In this document: positions 8,206 through 16,417 of the stretch, piece by piece
How the letters are laid out: each line of letters begins with the position of its first letter
Numbering within the stretch: position 1 is the first letter of the stretch
Source of the DNA: JAMIFN01 sp964544605
Lineage (GTDB): Bacteria > Pseudomonadota > Gammaproteobacteria > Burkholderiales > Burkholderiaceae_C
NCBI GenBank assembly: GCA_964544605.1
Contig: CAZJBX010000016.1
Span: 1-56,792, forward strand
Direction of reading: 5' to 3'
Length of the DNA stretch: 56,792 bases
Notes under the pieces: generated by a model
Told to the model about the DNA's origin: nothing
What the model saw: the letters and a program-made list of their open reading frames with translations, nothing else
Database searches by the model: none
Made by a program: the position numbers and the translations under genes

Positions 8206-9216
8206 ATGCCACAAGATTTTGCCCAGCGCCTGCTGCACTGGCAGGCCGAGCATGGCCGCCGTGGCCTGCCTTGGCAGGGGCAGCAATCGCCCTACCGCGT
8301 GTGGCTGTCTGAAATCATGTTGCAACAAACCCAGGTGGCCACTGTCGTGACTTATTACCAGCGGTTTTTGCAGCACTTCCCCACCGTGGCCGATTTGGCC
8401 GCCGCGCCTGAAGACCAAGTGATGCGGCTGTGGGCGGGTTTGGGCTATTACAGCCGCGCCCGCAATCTGCACCGCTGCGCCCAGCAGGTGGTGCAAGACT
8501 GGGGCGGCCAATTTCCGCCCACGGCGCAAGCCCTGCAAAGCCTGCCCGGCATCGGCCCCAGCACGGCGGCCGCCATTGCCGCCTTTTGCTATGGCGAGCG
8601 CGTCGCCATTTTTGATGGCAATGTGGCCCGCGTGTTGGCCCGCCACAGCGGGTTTGGTGCCGATTTAAGCCAAGCCGCGCCCAAGCGCGAGCTTTGGGCC
8701 TTGGCCAGCGCACTGCTGCCCACCGAAGATTTGCCCCACACCATGCCGCGCTACACCCAAGCCATGATGGACTTGGGTGCGACTGTATGCACGCCGCGTC
8801 AGCCGCAGTGCCCCGTTTGCCCGCTGCAAAGCGATTGCCTGGCGCTGGCCCAAGGCCGTGTGGCCGAGCTGCCCTTTAAAGCTAAGCGCACCGCCATCAA
8901 GCCCATGAATTTGTATTTTCTATGGCTGCAATCGGGCGCAGAAATCGCCCTGTGCAAGCGCCCAGCCAGCGGCATTTGGGGCGGCCTTTATGCCCTGCCT
9001 GAAATCAGCGAGGCCGACTATGCCGCCCTGCGCCAGCAGGCGGGCTACACGGCGCTGCCGCCCATCACGCATTTGCTCACGCATCGGCGCTTGCAATTGC
9101 ATGTGCTGCAAGCCAAGGCTGATAACCTGCCCCTGCCGCCGCAAGCGGCTTGGCATGGGCTGGCGCAATTGCCCGCCTTGGGCCTGCCCCAGCCTTTTGC
9201 CAAACTGCTGGCCTGA
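8206..9216 (+). CDS. mutY: Adenine DNA glycosylase MutY
   Basis: A 336-residue glycosylase that removes adenine mispaired with 8-oxoguanine. Glu36 (SEIMLQQTQV) is the adenine-binding catalytic residue. The helix-hairpin-helix LPGIGPSTAAAI is at about 113-124 and the catalytic Asp137 lies in DGNVARVLAR. The 4Fe-4S cluster cysteines are 195, 202, 205 and 211 (C-x6-C-x2-C-x5-C). A NUDIX-like C-terminal domain for 8-oxoG recognition follows. The ATG at 8206 is preferred over a TTG at 8182 that overlaps zapD. It is convergent with thiC, with only 8 bp between them. Confidence 0.96.
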   Translation: MPQDFAQRLLHWQAEHGRRGLPWQGQQSPYRVWLSEIMLQQTQVATVVTYYQRFLQHFPTVADLAAAPEDQVMRLWAGLGYYSRARNLHRCAQQVVQDWGGQFPPTAQALQSLPGIGPSTAAAIAAFCYGERVAIFDGNVARVLARHSGFGADLSQAAPKRELWALASALLPTEDLPHTMPRYTQAMMDLGATVCTPRQPQCPVCPLQSDCLALAQGRVAELPFKAKRTAIKPMNLYFLWLQSGAEIALCKRPASGIWGGLYALPEISEADYAALRQQAGYTALPPITHLLTHRRLQLHVLQAKADNLPLPPQAAWHGLAQLPALGLPQPFAKLLA

Positions 9217-9224
9217 ATGCGACT

Positions 9225-11141
9225 TTAGGTTTGTTCAGCAGGCACATACAGCTCGCCGCCGCCCTGATTGAACTCGGCGGCTTTGGCGCTCAAGCCCGCT
9301 TGCAGGGCATCGGCCTCACTCAAGCCCTTGTTGTGGGCAAATTCGCGCACTTCTTGGGTGATTTTCATCGAGCAAAACTTCGGCCCGCACATGGAGCAAA
9401 AATGCGCCGTTTTGCTGGCATCTTTGGGCAGGGTTTCGTCGTGGAATTCCCGCGCCGTGTCGGGGTCTAAGCCCAGATTGAACTGGTCTTCCCAGCGGAA
9501 CTCAAAACGCGCTTTGCTGATGGCATCGTCTCGCGCCCGCGCCGTGGGGTGGCCCTTGGCCACATCGGCGGCATGGGCGGCAATTTTGTAGGCCATGATG
9601 CCCTGCTTCACATCCTCACGGTTGGGCAGGCCCAAATGCTCTTTCGGCGTCACATAGCAAAGCATGGAAGTGCCCATCCAGCCGATCATGGCCGCGCCGA
9701 TGGCGCTGGCAATGTGGTCGTAACCGGGGGCAATGTCAATGGTCAGCGGGCCAAGGGTGTAGAAGGGCGCTTCATGGCAGTGCTTGAGCTGCTCTGCCAT
9801 ATTCTCTTGAATCAAGTGCATGGGCACATGGCCCGGGCCTTCAATCATGGTTTGCACATCATGCTTCCAAGCGATTTGCGTCAGCTCGCCCAAGGTGCGC
9901 AGCTCGGCAAATTGCGCCTCATCATTGGCATCGGCGGCGCAGCCGGGGCGCAGGCCATCGCCCAAGCTAAAGCTCACATCGTAGGCTTTCATGATGTCGC
10001 AGATGTCTTCAAAGTGGCTGTAGAGGAAGCTCTCTTGGTGGTGCGCCATGCACCACTTGGCCATGATGGAGCCGCCACGGCTGACGATGCCCGTGACGCG
10101 ATCGGCCGTCAGGTGGATAAAAGGCAGGCGCACGCCCGCATGGATGGTGAAGTAATCCACGCCTTGCTCGGCCTGCTCAATCAAGGTGTCGCGGAAGATG
10201 GCCCAAGTCAGGTCTTCGGCCACGCCGCCCACTTTCTCTAGCGCTTGGTAAATCGGCACCGTGCCTATGGGCACGGGCGAGTTGCGCACAATCCAATCGC
10301 GCGTGGTGTGGATGTTGCGGCCTGTGGACAAATCCATCACATTGTCAGCGCCCCAGCGGATGGCCCAAACCAGTTTTTCCACCTCTTCTTCAATGCTGGA
10401 AGTGACCGCCGAGTTGCCGATATTGGCATTGATTTTGACGCGGAAGTTGCGGCCAATGATCATCGGCTCGACCTCAGGGTGGTTGATGTTGGCGGGGATG
10501 ATGGCGCGGCCACGGGCCACCTCATCGCGCACAAATTCAGGCGTGATGACTTCGGGCAATTGCGTGCCCAAGCCATTGCCACGGCGGCGTTGCTCGCGCG
10601 CTGTTTGGCCCAAATGCGCTTGGGCCCACTCCAGTCGGCCATTCTCACGGATGGCGATGTATTCCATCTCAGGCGTGATGATGCCTTGGCGGGCATAGTG
10701 CATTTGCGTCACATTCGCCCCCGCCTTGGCACGGCGCGGCTGGCGCTGCAAACCCGCTGCCTCAGCCCGCAATTGGGCGATGCGCTCCGCAGCGGCGGCC
10801 TCGTTTTTGCCACCATCATCGAGCACATGGGCAGCGCGCCCTGCATACAACTCGGTATCACCGCGCTCGGCAAGCCACGGCGCGCGCAAGGCGGGCAAAC
10901 CTTGGCGCACATTGATGTCGGCCAAGGGGTCGGTGTAAGGGCCAGAGGTGTCATACACACTGGCTGCTTGGCCATTGCTCAAGGCAATATCGCGCACGGG
11001 CACCAAAATATCGGGCCGCGAGCCCGCCATATACGCCTTGCTGGAAGCTGGAAAAGGCGCACGGGTGATGCGGTTGATGTCGTCCAAGCTGGGCTTGGCC
11101 GTTTTGCTGATGGAAAGAGATGGGTTTGCTGTGGCGCTCAT
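9225..11141 (-). CDS. thiC: Phosphomethylpyrimidine synthase
   Basis: A 638-residue radical-SAM enzyme that converts aminoimidazole ribotide to the HMP phosphate moiety of thiamin. The C-terminal cluster motif CSMCGPKFCSMK (C-x2-C-x4-C) is intact. Core segments RGGSIMAKW, SFSLGDGLRPG, EGPGHVP and GPLTIDIAPGYDHI are all present, and the length fits the family. An AGAGGA ribosome-binding site precedes the ATG. A TPP riboswitch lies about 120 nt upstream, so expression should fall when thiamin diphosphate is plentiful. No other thiazole or coupling gene is adjacent; thiO is 7.5 kb away. Confidence 0.97.
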   Translation of the reverse strand: MSATANPSLSISKTAKPSLDDINRITRAPFPASSKAYMAGSRPDILVPVRDIALSNGQAASVYDTSGPYTDPLADINVRQGLPALRAPWLAERGDTELYAGRAAHVLDDGGKNEAAAAERIAQLRAEAAGLQRQPRRAKAGANVTQMHYARQGIITPEMEYIAIRENGRLEWAQAHLGQTAREQRRRGNGLGTQLPEVITPEFVRDEVARGRAIIPANINHPEVEPMIIGRNFRVKINANIGNSAVTSSIEEEVEKLVWAIRWGADNVMDLSTGRNIHTTRDWIVRNSPVPIGTVPIYQALEKVGGVAEDLTWAIFRDTLIEQAEQGVDYFTIHAGVRLPFIHLTADRVTGIVSRGGSIMAKWCMAHHQESFLYSHFEDICDIMKAYDVSFSLGDGLRPGCAADANDEAQFAELRTLGELTQIAWKHDVQTMIEGPGHVPMHLIQENMAEQLKHCHEAPFYTLGPLTIDIAPGYDHIASAIGAAMIGWMGTSMLCYVTPKEHLGLPNREDVKQGIMAYKIAAHAADVAKGHPTARARDDAISKARFEFRWEDQFNLGLDPDTAREFHDETLPKDASKTAHFCSMCGPKFCSMKITQEVREFAHNKGLSEADALQAGLSAKAAEFNQGGGELYVPAEQT

Positions 11142-11263
11142 GGCAGTCCTCTAGACTAAGCGGCCACCCGCGCCAAGCGAAAACTGAGCCGCAGCGCAAA
11201 GCACTGCCCGCCCCATCCAGCCGCCCTGCGGCATAGCGCAGACCAGCTCAGGGCAACAAGCTC

Positions 11264-11378
11264 AGCACTCTCCTTACGCTGGTATTGGCCAGTTCAAGTT
11301 CTTTGGGTTCGGCCCAGCGGCCATCTCAGCCACGGCCCAGCTTGACACAGCAAACCAGCCGCAGCACCCCAGAGTGCT
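11264..11378 (-). ncRNA. TPP riboswitch (THI element) of thiC
   Basis: Read on the minus strand, this holds the conserved TPP aptamer parts in order: GGGGTGC, GCTGAGATGGCC, CGAACCC, AACTTGAACTGG, CCAATACCAGCGTAAGGAGA. A perfect 8-bp P1 helix closes it (AGCACTCT at the 5' side, AGAGTGCT at the 3' side). Thiamin diphosphate binds such aptamers and shuts off the downstream gene. The 122-nt segment between the aptamer and thiC shows GC-rich hairpin potential but no T tract, so control of ribosome access is more likely than termination. Confidence 0.95.
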
Positions 11379-11444
11379 TATGCCGACCCAAAACGGGCCA
11401 GCAAGCCGCGCATCTTAGCGCAGAAAACCCCAGCGCCTGCCGCC

Positions 11445-11843
11445 TCAATCCTCAGGGTATTGCCCATCCACATACAGCCACTGCCCGCCCTCTCGCACAA
11501 AGCGGCTGATTTCATGCAGGCGCTCGGCACGGCCTGAGCTGTCGCGGTAACGCGCCACAAACTCCACCACCCCCGCATCGCCTTGGCTGCTGGCGGCCTT
11601 CACCTCCAGGCCCAGCCACTTCACTGGCCACAATTCCAAATCACCTGGCGCAGTGGCAGGGTGCCAAGTGGCCAGCAGGTAGTCCAACAGGCCCAGCTCA
11701 TAAGCGCTGTAGCGCGAGCGCATCAGGGCCTCAGGCGTGGGCGCGGGGCGGCCTTGGCTCAGGCCCTCATGCCAAGGCTGGCAGCAAACGGCATAGGGCG
11801 CGGCACTGCCGCAGGGGCAGTCAGAAGGCGGTTTTTTCATCAT
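11445..11843 (-). CDS. YchJ-like UPF0225 protein with SEC-C motif
   Basis: A 132-residue protein with an N-terminal SEC-C-type zinc motif (CPCGS, then CCQPWH). An NTF2-like domain typical of the YchJ family follows, with segments PEALMRSRYSAYELG, YLLATWHP and VEFVARYRD. The biochemical role is not established. Small SEC-C proteins are thought to bind zinc and may mediate protein contacts. It lies downstream of the thiC riboswitch leader on the same strand but apart from it, and is divergent from the cobW-family gene. Confidence 0.85.
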   Translation of the reverse strand: MMKKPPSDCPCGSAAPYAVCCQPWHEGLSQGRPAPTPEALMRSRYSAYELGLLDYLLATWHPATAPGDLELWPVKWLGLEVKAASSQGDAGVVEFVARYRDSSGRAERLHEISRFVREGGQWLYVDGQYPED

Positions 11844-11938
11844 CTCATTCTCAATTCACGGGTATCCCCGCATCCTAAGCTCTACCCCCTTCCCCTCGCC
11901 TACAATCGGGCGCAATTTTTGACACATCAGGAGCGCGC

Positions 11939-13075
11939 ATGTCCGCCCAACTCATTCCCGCCACCATCCTCACGGGCTTTCTTGGCTCAGGCAAAACCAC
12001 CTTGCTCAAGCGCGTGCTGAGCGAAAACCACGGCCTGAAAATCGCCGTGATTGAAAACGAATTTGGCGAAGAAAACATCGACAACGAAATCCTGCTCTCA
12101 GAAACCGAGGAGCAAATCGTGCAACTCTCCAATGGCTGCGTCTGCTGCACCATCCGCGAGGACTTGCGCTCGGCCCTCATGACTTTGGCGCAAAAACGCC
12201 GCAGTGGTGAGCTGCACTTTGACCGCGTGGTGATTGAAACCACGGGCGTGGCCGACCCCACACCTGTGGCACAAACCTTTTTTATGGACGACGAAGTGGC
12301 CGAAGCCTATATGCTCGACTCCGTCATCACCTTGGCCGATGCCGTCCACGCCCACCAGCAGCTCGACAGCCGCCAAGAGGCGCGCAAACAAGTGGGTTTT
12401 GCCGATCAAATCTTCATCAGCAAGGCCGATTTAGTGAACGCCGTGCAACTGCGCAGCCTACAAGAGCGCCTGCACGCCATCAACCCCCGCGCCAAACAAA
12501 CCGTGGTGCATTTCGGCGAAGTGCCCATCAGCCAAGTGCTGGATCTCAAAGGCTTTAACCTCAACAGCATCTTGGATGTTGAACCTGAGTTTTTGCAAGC
12601 TGACGACGGCCACGACCACAGCCATTGCGACCATGACCACGGCCATTGTGAGCACGAACATGAACACGGCCACGGCCACGAACACAAGCATGATCACAGC
12701 GACTGCGACCACGATCATGGCCATTGTGCGCACGAAGGCCATGACCATGCCCACCACGGCCACCACCACGCCCACGATGACGATGTGAAAAGCTTTGTCT
12801 ATCGCAGCAGCAAACAGCTTGACCCCGCCAAACTGGAAGACTTTTTGGGCGCCATCATCCAAGTCTATGGCCCCAAGCTTTTGCGCTATAAAGGCGTGCT
12901 CAATATGAAAGGCACAGACAAGAAAGTCATCTTTCAAGGCGTGCACGAGCTCATGGGCACTGACTTGGGCCCACTATGGAAGCGCAATGAGCCCCGCGAA
13001 AGCAAAATGGTCTTCATCGGCATCGACCTGCCGCAAGAGATTTTGCGCCAAGGCTTGGACCGCTGCACCGTTTAA
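11939..13075 (+). CDS. CobW-family GTPase with histidine-rich metal-binding loop
   Basis: A 378-residue G3E-class GTPase, probably a zinc metallochaperone. The Walker A GFLGSGKT is at 13-20. The metal-binding GCVCC motif has Cys67, Cys69 and Cys70, and SKADL near residue 161 is the guanine-specificity motif. A loop at about 224-279 holds 26 histidines among Asp, Glu, Gly and Cys. The C-terminal CobW domain follows. CAGGAG precedes the start. It lies just upstream of a dksA whose zinc finger has lost three cysteines. A role in zinc handling is inferred, and no Zur-like operator is visible upstream. Confidence 0.88.
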   Translation: MSAQLIPATILTGFLGSGKTTLLKRVLSENHGLKIAVIENEFGEENIDNEILLSETEEQIVQLSNGCVCCTIREDLRSALMTLAQKRRSGELHFDRVVIETTGVADPTPVAQTFFMDDEVAEAYMLDSVITLADAVHAHQQLDSRQEARKQVGFADQIFISKADLVNAVQLRSLQERLHAINPRAKQTVVHFGEVPISQVLDLKGFNLNSILDVEPEFLQADDGHDHSHCDHDHGHCEHEHEHGHGHEHKHDHSDCDHDHGHCAHEGHDHAHHGHHHAHDDDVKSFVYRSSKQLDPAKLEDFLGAIIQVYGPKLLRYKGVLNMKGTDKKVIFQGVHELMGTDLGPLWKRNEPRESKMVFIGIDLPQEILRQGLDRCTV

Positions 13076-13143
13076 GGTAGGATGCGCCGCTTGGCGGCAG
13101 CCCTACTACCCCTTTATTTGTCTCTTTTCTTTGGAGTTCTCTT

Positions 13144-13752
13144 ATGGCCACTGCAAAAAAAACCACTAAAACAAGCCCCAAAACCGATGCCAGCGATGCC
13201 CAAGAAACCACAAAAGCCGCTGCCAAAGTAAGCAAAAAAACACCCGAGAAAAAGCCCCCAGCAGCGCCTGAAGCAGAAAAAAAACCTGCGAGCAAAAAAC
13301 CGCCTGTGAAAAAACCACCCGTTACAAAACCCCAAACAACGGGCGAGCTGAGCGAGGCGCAATTGCTGGCCATGCCCGAAGACGACTACATGAACGAGGC
13401 GCAAATGGCCTTCTTCCGTGCCCGCTTGGTTGAGCTGAAAAACAATATTTTGGCCAATGCCGACGAAACCACGCAAAACCTGCGCGAAGACAGCCAAATC
13501 TTGCCCGATCCAGCCGATCGCGCCACGATTGAAGAAGAACACGCGCTGGAGCTGCGCACCCGCGACCGCGAGCGCAAACTGCTGAAAAAAATCGAGCAAT
13601 CCATCGCCCGCATCGACAGCAAAGACTACGGCTATTGCGACGACACAGGCGAAGCGATTGGCCTGCGCCGCCTTTTGGCCCGCCCCACGGCCACACTGTC
13701 GCTTGAAGCCCAAGCCCGCCGTGAGCTGCGCCAAAAGCAATTTGGCGACTGA
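13144..13752 (+). CDS. dksA: RNA polymerase-binding transcription factor DksA, single-cysteine type
   Basis: A 202-residue DksA that binds the RNA polymerase secondary channel and, with ppGpp, mediates the stringent response. Residues from about 75 carry the coiled coil with the conserved acidic tip (DPADRATIEEE) and the C-terminal helix region. The usual C4 zinc finger is degenerate: YGYCDDTGEAIG and ATLSLEAQ keep only one of four cysteines, so zinc is probably not bound. The first 65 residues are a Lys/Pro/Ala-rich, probably disordered extension. A GGAG ribosome-binding site precedes the start, 68 bp after the CobW-family gene. Confidence 0.93.
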   Translation: MATAKKTTKTSPKTDASDAQETTKAAAKVSKKTPEKKPPAAPEAEKKPASKKPPVKKPPVTKPQTTGELSEAQLLAMPEDDYMNEAQMAFFRARLVELKNNILANADETTQNLREDSQILPDPADRATIEEEHALELRTRDRERKLLKKIEQSIARIDSKDYGYCDDTGEAIGLRRLLARPTATLSLEAQARRELRQKQFGD

Positions 13753-13860
13753 GCCCTCTGTGCATTAGCGCACAAGCGGGCCGCTTTTCAAGCCCGCTGG
13801 CCAGCACCAACGGGGGCCGCTTGGTCAATAATGGCAAGCGACTGATAGGAGATACAAGCA

Positions 13861-15675
13861 ATGGCAGGGGCAGACTTTACAGGCAAAGGCGGAGGCGGCG
13901 GCTTCCTCTCTAAGGTGGCCAAACTGGTCAAAGGTGGCGGCAACAAACCCGTCACCAACTGGGGCGATTTGGACAACAGCATCGCCAGCAGCAGCATCAA
14001 CGGCGAACAATTCGAAGTCGCCTATTCCAAGCAAGCGGTCAAAGACATGATGGACCGCAAGCGTCACAACGACTACATCCGCAAACGCGAATTTGATGCC
14101 CTGCGCAAAATCCGCCGCCGCGAAAGCGGCTCTGGCGATGGCAGTCTGCGCCCCTCTTTTTTCGTCAGCAGCATCAACACCGCCCTGCCGGTGGAAGAGC
14201 GCGAAGCCACACGCAAAAAAATCGATGACATTGAGGAGCAAATGTCTGAGATTTGGTGGAAGTCGAAAAAAACACCGCTGGACATCCCCGCTCCTGCGGC
14301 CAAAGAACCGCCCCAGCCGTCTATTGCAGACAGCATTCCAGCATCCACCATCAACGCCTTTGCGCCGACTGAGCCGCTCAAGCACATCCCTGGCGACCCC
14401 ATGGCCTATGCCCCCACGGCACCCTTGCCCCCTGCGCCAGAACCGACACAGGCCGCAGAAACACCCACGCCAGCCGCAGCCCTACCAGCAGCCCTCATCC
14501 CAGAAATAGCCCTAGCCGAAGAAGCGCCAACGCCCGAGCCCGTGAGCGCCGCGCCAGAAGATTCGGACAGCGCCGCCGCTGGCCTTGCAGCAGAGTCTTT
14601 CATCGTCACGGAGCACAGCATCATTCACGATGCCGAAATCGAAGAAGCGGCCATTTTGTTTGCCAATGGTGAGGACCAAGCCGCCGAAAAATCCTTGCTC
14701 GGCAACATCCAAGACAGCGGCACGCGCCAATCGCACGAGCCGACTTGGCTGGCCCTGTTCGACTTCTACCGCGCCACCGGCCAGCAAACCCCGTTTGAGC
14801 AATTGGCCCAGCATTTCGTTATGCGTTTCCAGCGTTCCGCGCCGCAGTGGTTTTCCATGCCAGAAATCCTCAACATCGACCCATTGCAGCGCAGCCAAGC
14901 CGTGCAAGATCGCGCCTACGACTGGCGTGCGCCCGCCACCATGAGTATGCAAAGCGTGGCCACCATGCAGGCTGTGCTGGCGAAAACGCCGCAACCTTGG
15001 CGCTTGGATTGGAGCCCCCTCAAGCGCATTGAAGACGATGCCGTCATGGCCTTGTTTATTTTGGGCAATGAATGGGTCAATCAACCGATTGAGCTGCACT
15101 TCAGCGGCATCGCCAGCCTTGAGGCCGCCTTAAAACAAGGCACAAGCGATGCCAACAAAGACACGCCACAACAACGCTGGCAGTTGCGCCTGTTGATGAT
15201 GCGCCTGATGCAGCGCGACGCCGATTTTGAATTGCTGGCGCTCGATTTCTGCATTCTGTATGAGGTCTCCCCCCCCACTTGGGAGCGCAGCCAAAACAAA
15301 TTCAAATCGCTGGATGCCGCCGAGTGCGAGCAAGATGTGCTTGTGGGCGATACCGTGTTCGACAGCCTGCACGGCAACAATCTGGAGCCCCAGTTTTTTG
15401 CCCGCGTCGATTTGGCTGGCCACATCCATGGCGATGCCTCCAGCACCTTTGCCCTGCTGGATGAGCGACGCCAAGGTCAAAACCACCTCATCATCGACTG
15501 CGCCAAACTCATGCGCATCGACTTCACTGCGGCAGGCCATATTTTGAACTGGGTGATTGAGAAAAAAGCCGAAGGCGTGCGCATCCAATTCCAACAAGCC
15601 CACCGCTTGGTCGCCGCCTTGTTTGATGCCTTGGGCATCAGCGAACAAGTCCCCGTTAAAGTCCACGCCAACTAA
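13861..15675 (+). CDS. STAS-domain protein with disordered centre
   Basis: A 604-residue protein preceded by a TAGGAG ribosome-binding site. It starts with a glycine-rich segment and a basic helix (about residues 60-85). A Pro/Ala/Glu-rich disordered stretch (about 140-240) follows, then a TPR-like helical middle (EEAAILFANGEDQAAEKSLL onward). The end carries two STAS-like blocks, clearest in the last 90 residues (HLIIDCAKLMRIDFTAAGHIL, with the Asp-Cys-x-x-hydrophobic pattern). STAS domains usually take part in protein switches, but here neither kinase nor phosphatase is adjacent. I recall related proteins next to dksA in other Comamonadaceae. Function unknown. Confidence 0.7.
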   Translation: MAGADFTGKGGGGGFLSKVAKLVKGGGNKPVTNWGDLDNSIASSSINGEQFEVAYSKQAVKDMMDRKRHNDYIRKREFDALRKIRRRESGSGDGSLRPSFFVSSINTALPVEEREATRKKIDDIEEQMSEIWWKSKKTPLDIPAPAAKEPPQPSIADSIPASTINAFAPTEPLKHIPGDPMAYAPTAPLPPAPEPTQAAETPTPAAALPAALIPEIALAEEAPTPEPVSAAPEDSDSAAAGLAAESFIVTEHSIIHDAEIEEAAILFANGEDQAAEKSLLGNIQDSGTRQSHEPTWLALFDFYRATGQQTPFEQLAQHFVMRFQRSAPQWFSMPEILNIDPLQRSQAVQDRAYDWRAPATMSMQSVATMQAVLAKTPQPWRLDWSPLKRIEDDAVMALFILGNEWVNQPIELHFSGIASLEAALKQGTSDANKDTPQQRWQLRLLMMRLMQRDADFELLALDFCILYEVSPPTWERSQNKFKSLDAAECEQDVLVGDTVFDSLHGNNLEPQFFARVDLAGHIHGDASSTFALLDERRQGQNHLIIDCAKLMRIDFTAAGHILNWVIEKKAEGVRIQFQQAHRLVAALFDALGISEQVPVKVHAN

Positions 15676-15686
15676 AGCCCCCGTCT

Positions 15687-16307
15687 ATGCTGCTGCAAGC
15701 CCAACACGCCCAAATCCTTTTGCTCGACTGGCAAAGCCAGCTTTTGGCAGCCCTGCCACAAGCCGCCGTGCTGCAGCAACGCGCTGCTGTGCTCAAAGAA
15801 CTGGCCGAGGTCTTTGCCGTGCCCTTGTGCAGCAGCGCCATTGATGCGCCTTGGGCGGGCGATTACGCCGCTGCCCTGCAAGCCGAGGGCCAACAGCATG
15901 TGCTGCGCCAGCACTACAGCGCCGCTGGCGTGGCGGGGGCATCGCTGCTGCCCCTGCTGGAGCGCCAAGCCCAGCCCGCCCCCAAGGGCAATGCCCGCAG
16001 CCTGCCCAAGCATTTGCAAAAAGCCGCCGCCGAGCCGCGCAGCGATTTGCTGCTGGCCGGTTGCTACAGCCACAGCAGCATCATGCAAACCGCGCTCGAT
16101 TTACTCGCCACCGAGGACTGGAATGTCATCGTTTTGAGCGACTGCTGCGCCAGCCCACAAACCCGCGACCACGAGGCCGCACTCGACCGCTTGGCGGCCC
16201 AAGGCGCAGAGCTGCTCAGCCTAGAAATGCTGGCCCTAGAGTGGCTGGCCGACAGCCAAAGCCGCCGCGCCCCAGCCGTGTATGCGGCCCTAGAGCGACT
16301 GGCTTGA
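15687..16307 (+). CDS. Isochorismatase-fold hydrolase-like protein
   Basis: A 206-residue protein with the cysteine-hydrolase/isochorismatase fold. Asp14 in LLLDWQ is the conserved acid. The segment GCYSHSSIMQTALD (125-138) matches the G-x-Y-x-H-x3-M-x-TA-x-D pattern of true isochorismatases such as EntB and PhzD. It has Ser131 where amidase-type relatives have the nucleophilic cysteine. SDCCASPQTRDHE and the C-terminal EMLALEWL complete the fold. The usual active-site lysine is not obvious around residues 72-80, so activity cannot be assumed. It follows the STAS gene by 11 bp and is probably co-transcribed. Confidence 0.72.
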   Translation: MLLQAQHAQILLLDWQSQLLAALPQAAVLQQRAAVLKELAEVFAVPLCSSAIDAPWAGDYAAALQAEGQQHVLRQHYSAAGVAGASLLPLLERQAQPAPKGNARSLPKHLQKAAAEPRSDLLLAGCYSHSSIMQTALDLLATEDWNVIVLSDCCASPQTRDHEAALDRLAAQGAELLSLEMLALEWLADSQSRRAPAVYAALERLA

Positions 16308-16341
16308 GCCGCAATCGGCGATAATCGCCGCAGCACTTTGC

Positions 16342-16374
16342 GCCCCTTTGCTTTGGCTGGGGGCTTGTTTTTTT
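16342..16374 (+). terminator. Probable terminator before ettA
   Basis: A short GC stem (gcccc / ggggc) with a 13-nt loop is followed by TTG and seven T. It would end the dksA-STAS-isochorismatase transcript. Confidence 0.5.
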
Positions 16375-16417
16375 CTTCTACCCAGCAGCAGCGCCGCCGC
16401 GCCTGCTTTGCATTGCC

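Noticed and set aside
11870..11938. Zur operator searched for upstream of the CobW-family gene
   Set aside because: No AT-rich GTTATA-type palindrome is present; only TACAAT resembling a -10 box is seen.
15687..16307. Isochorismatase-like gene thought broken for lack of the nucleophilic cysteine
   Set aside because: True isochorismatases such as EntB also lack that cysteine, and the frame is intact.
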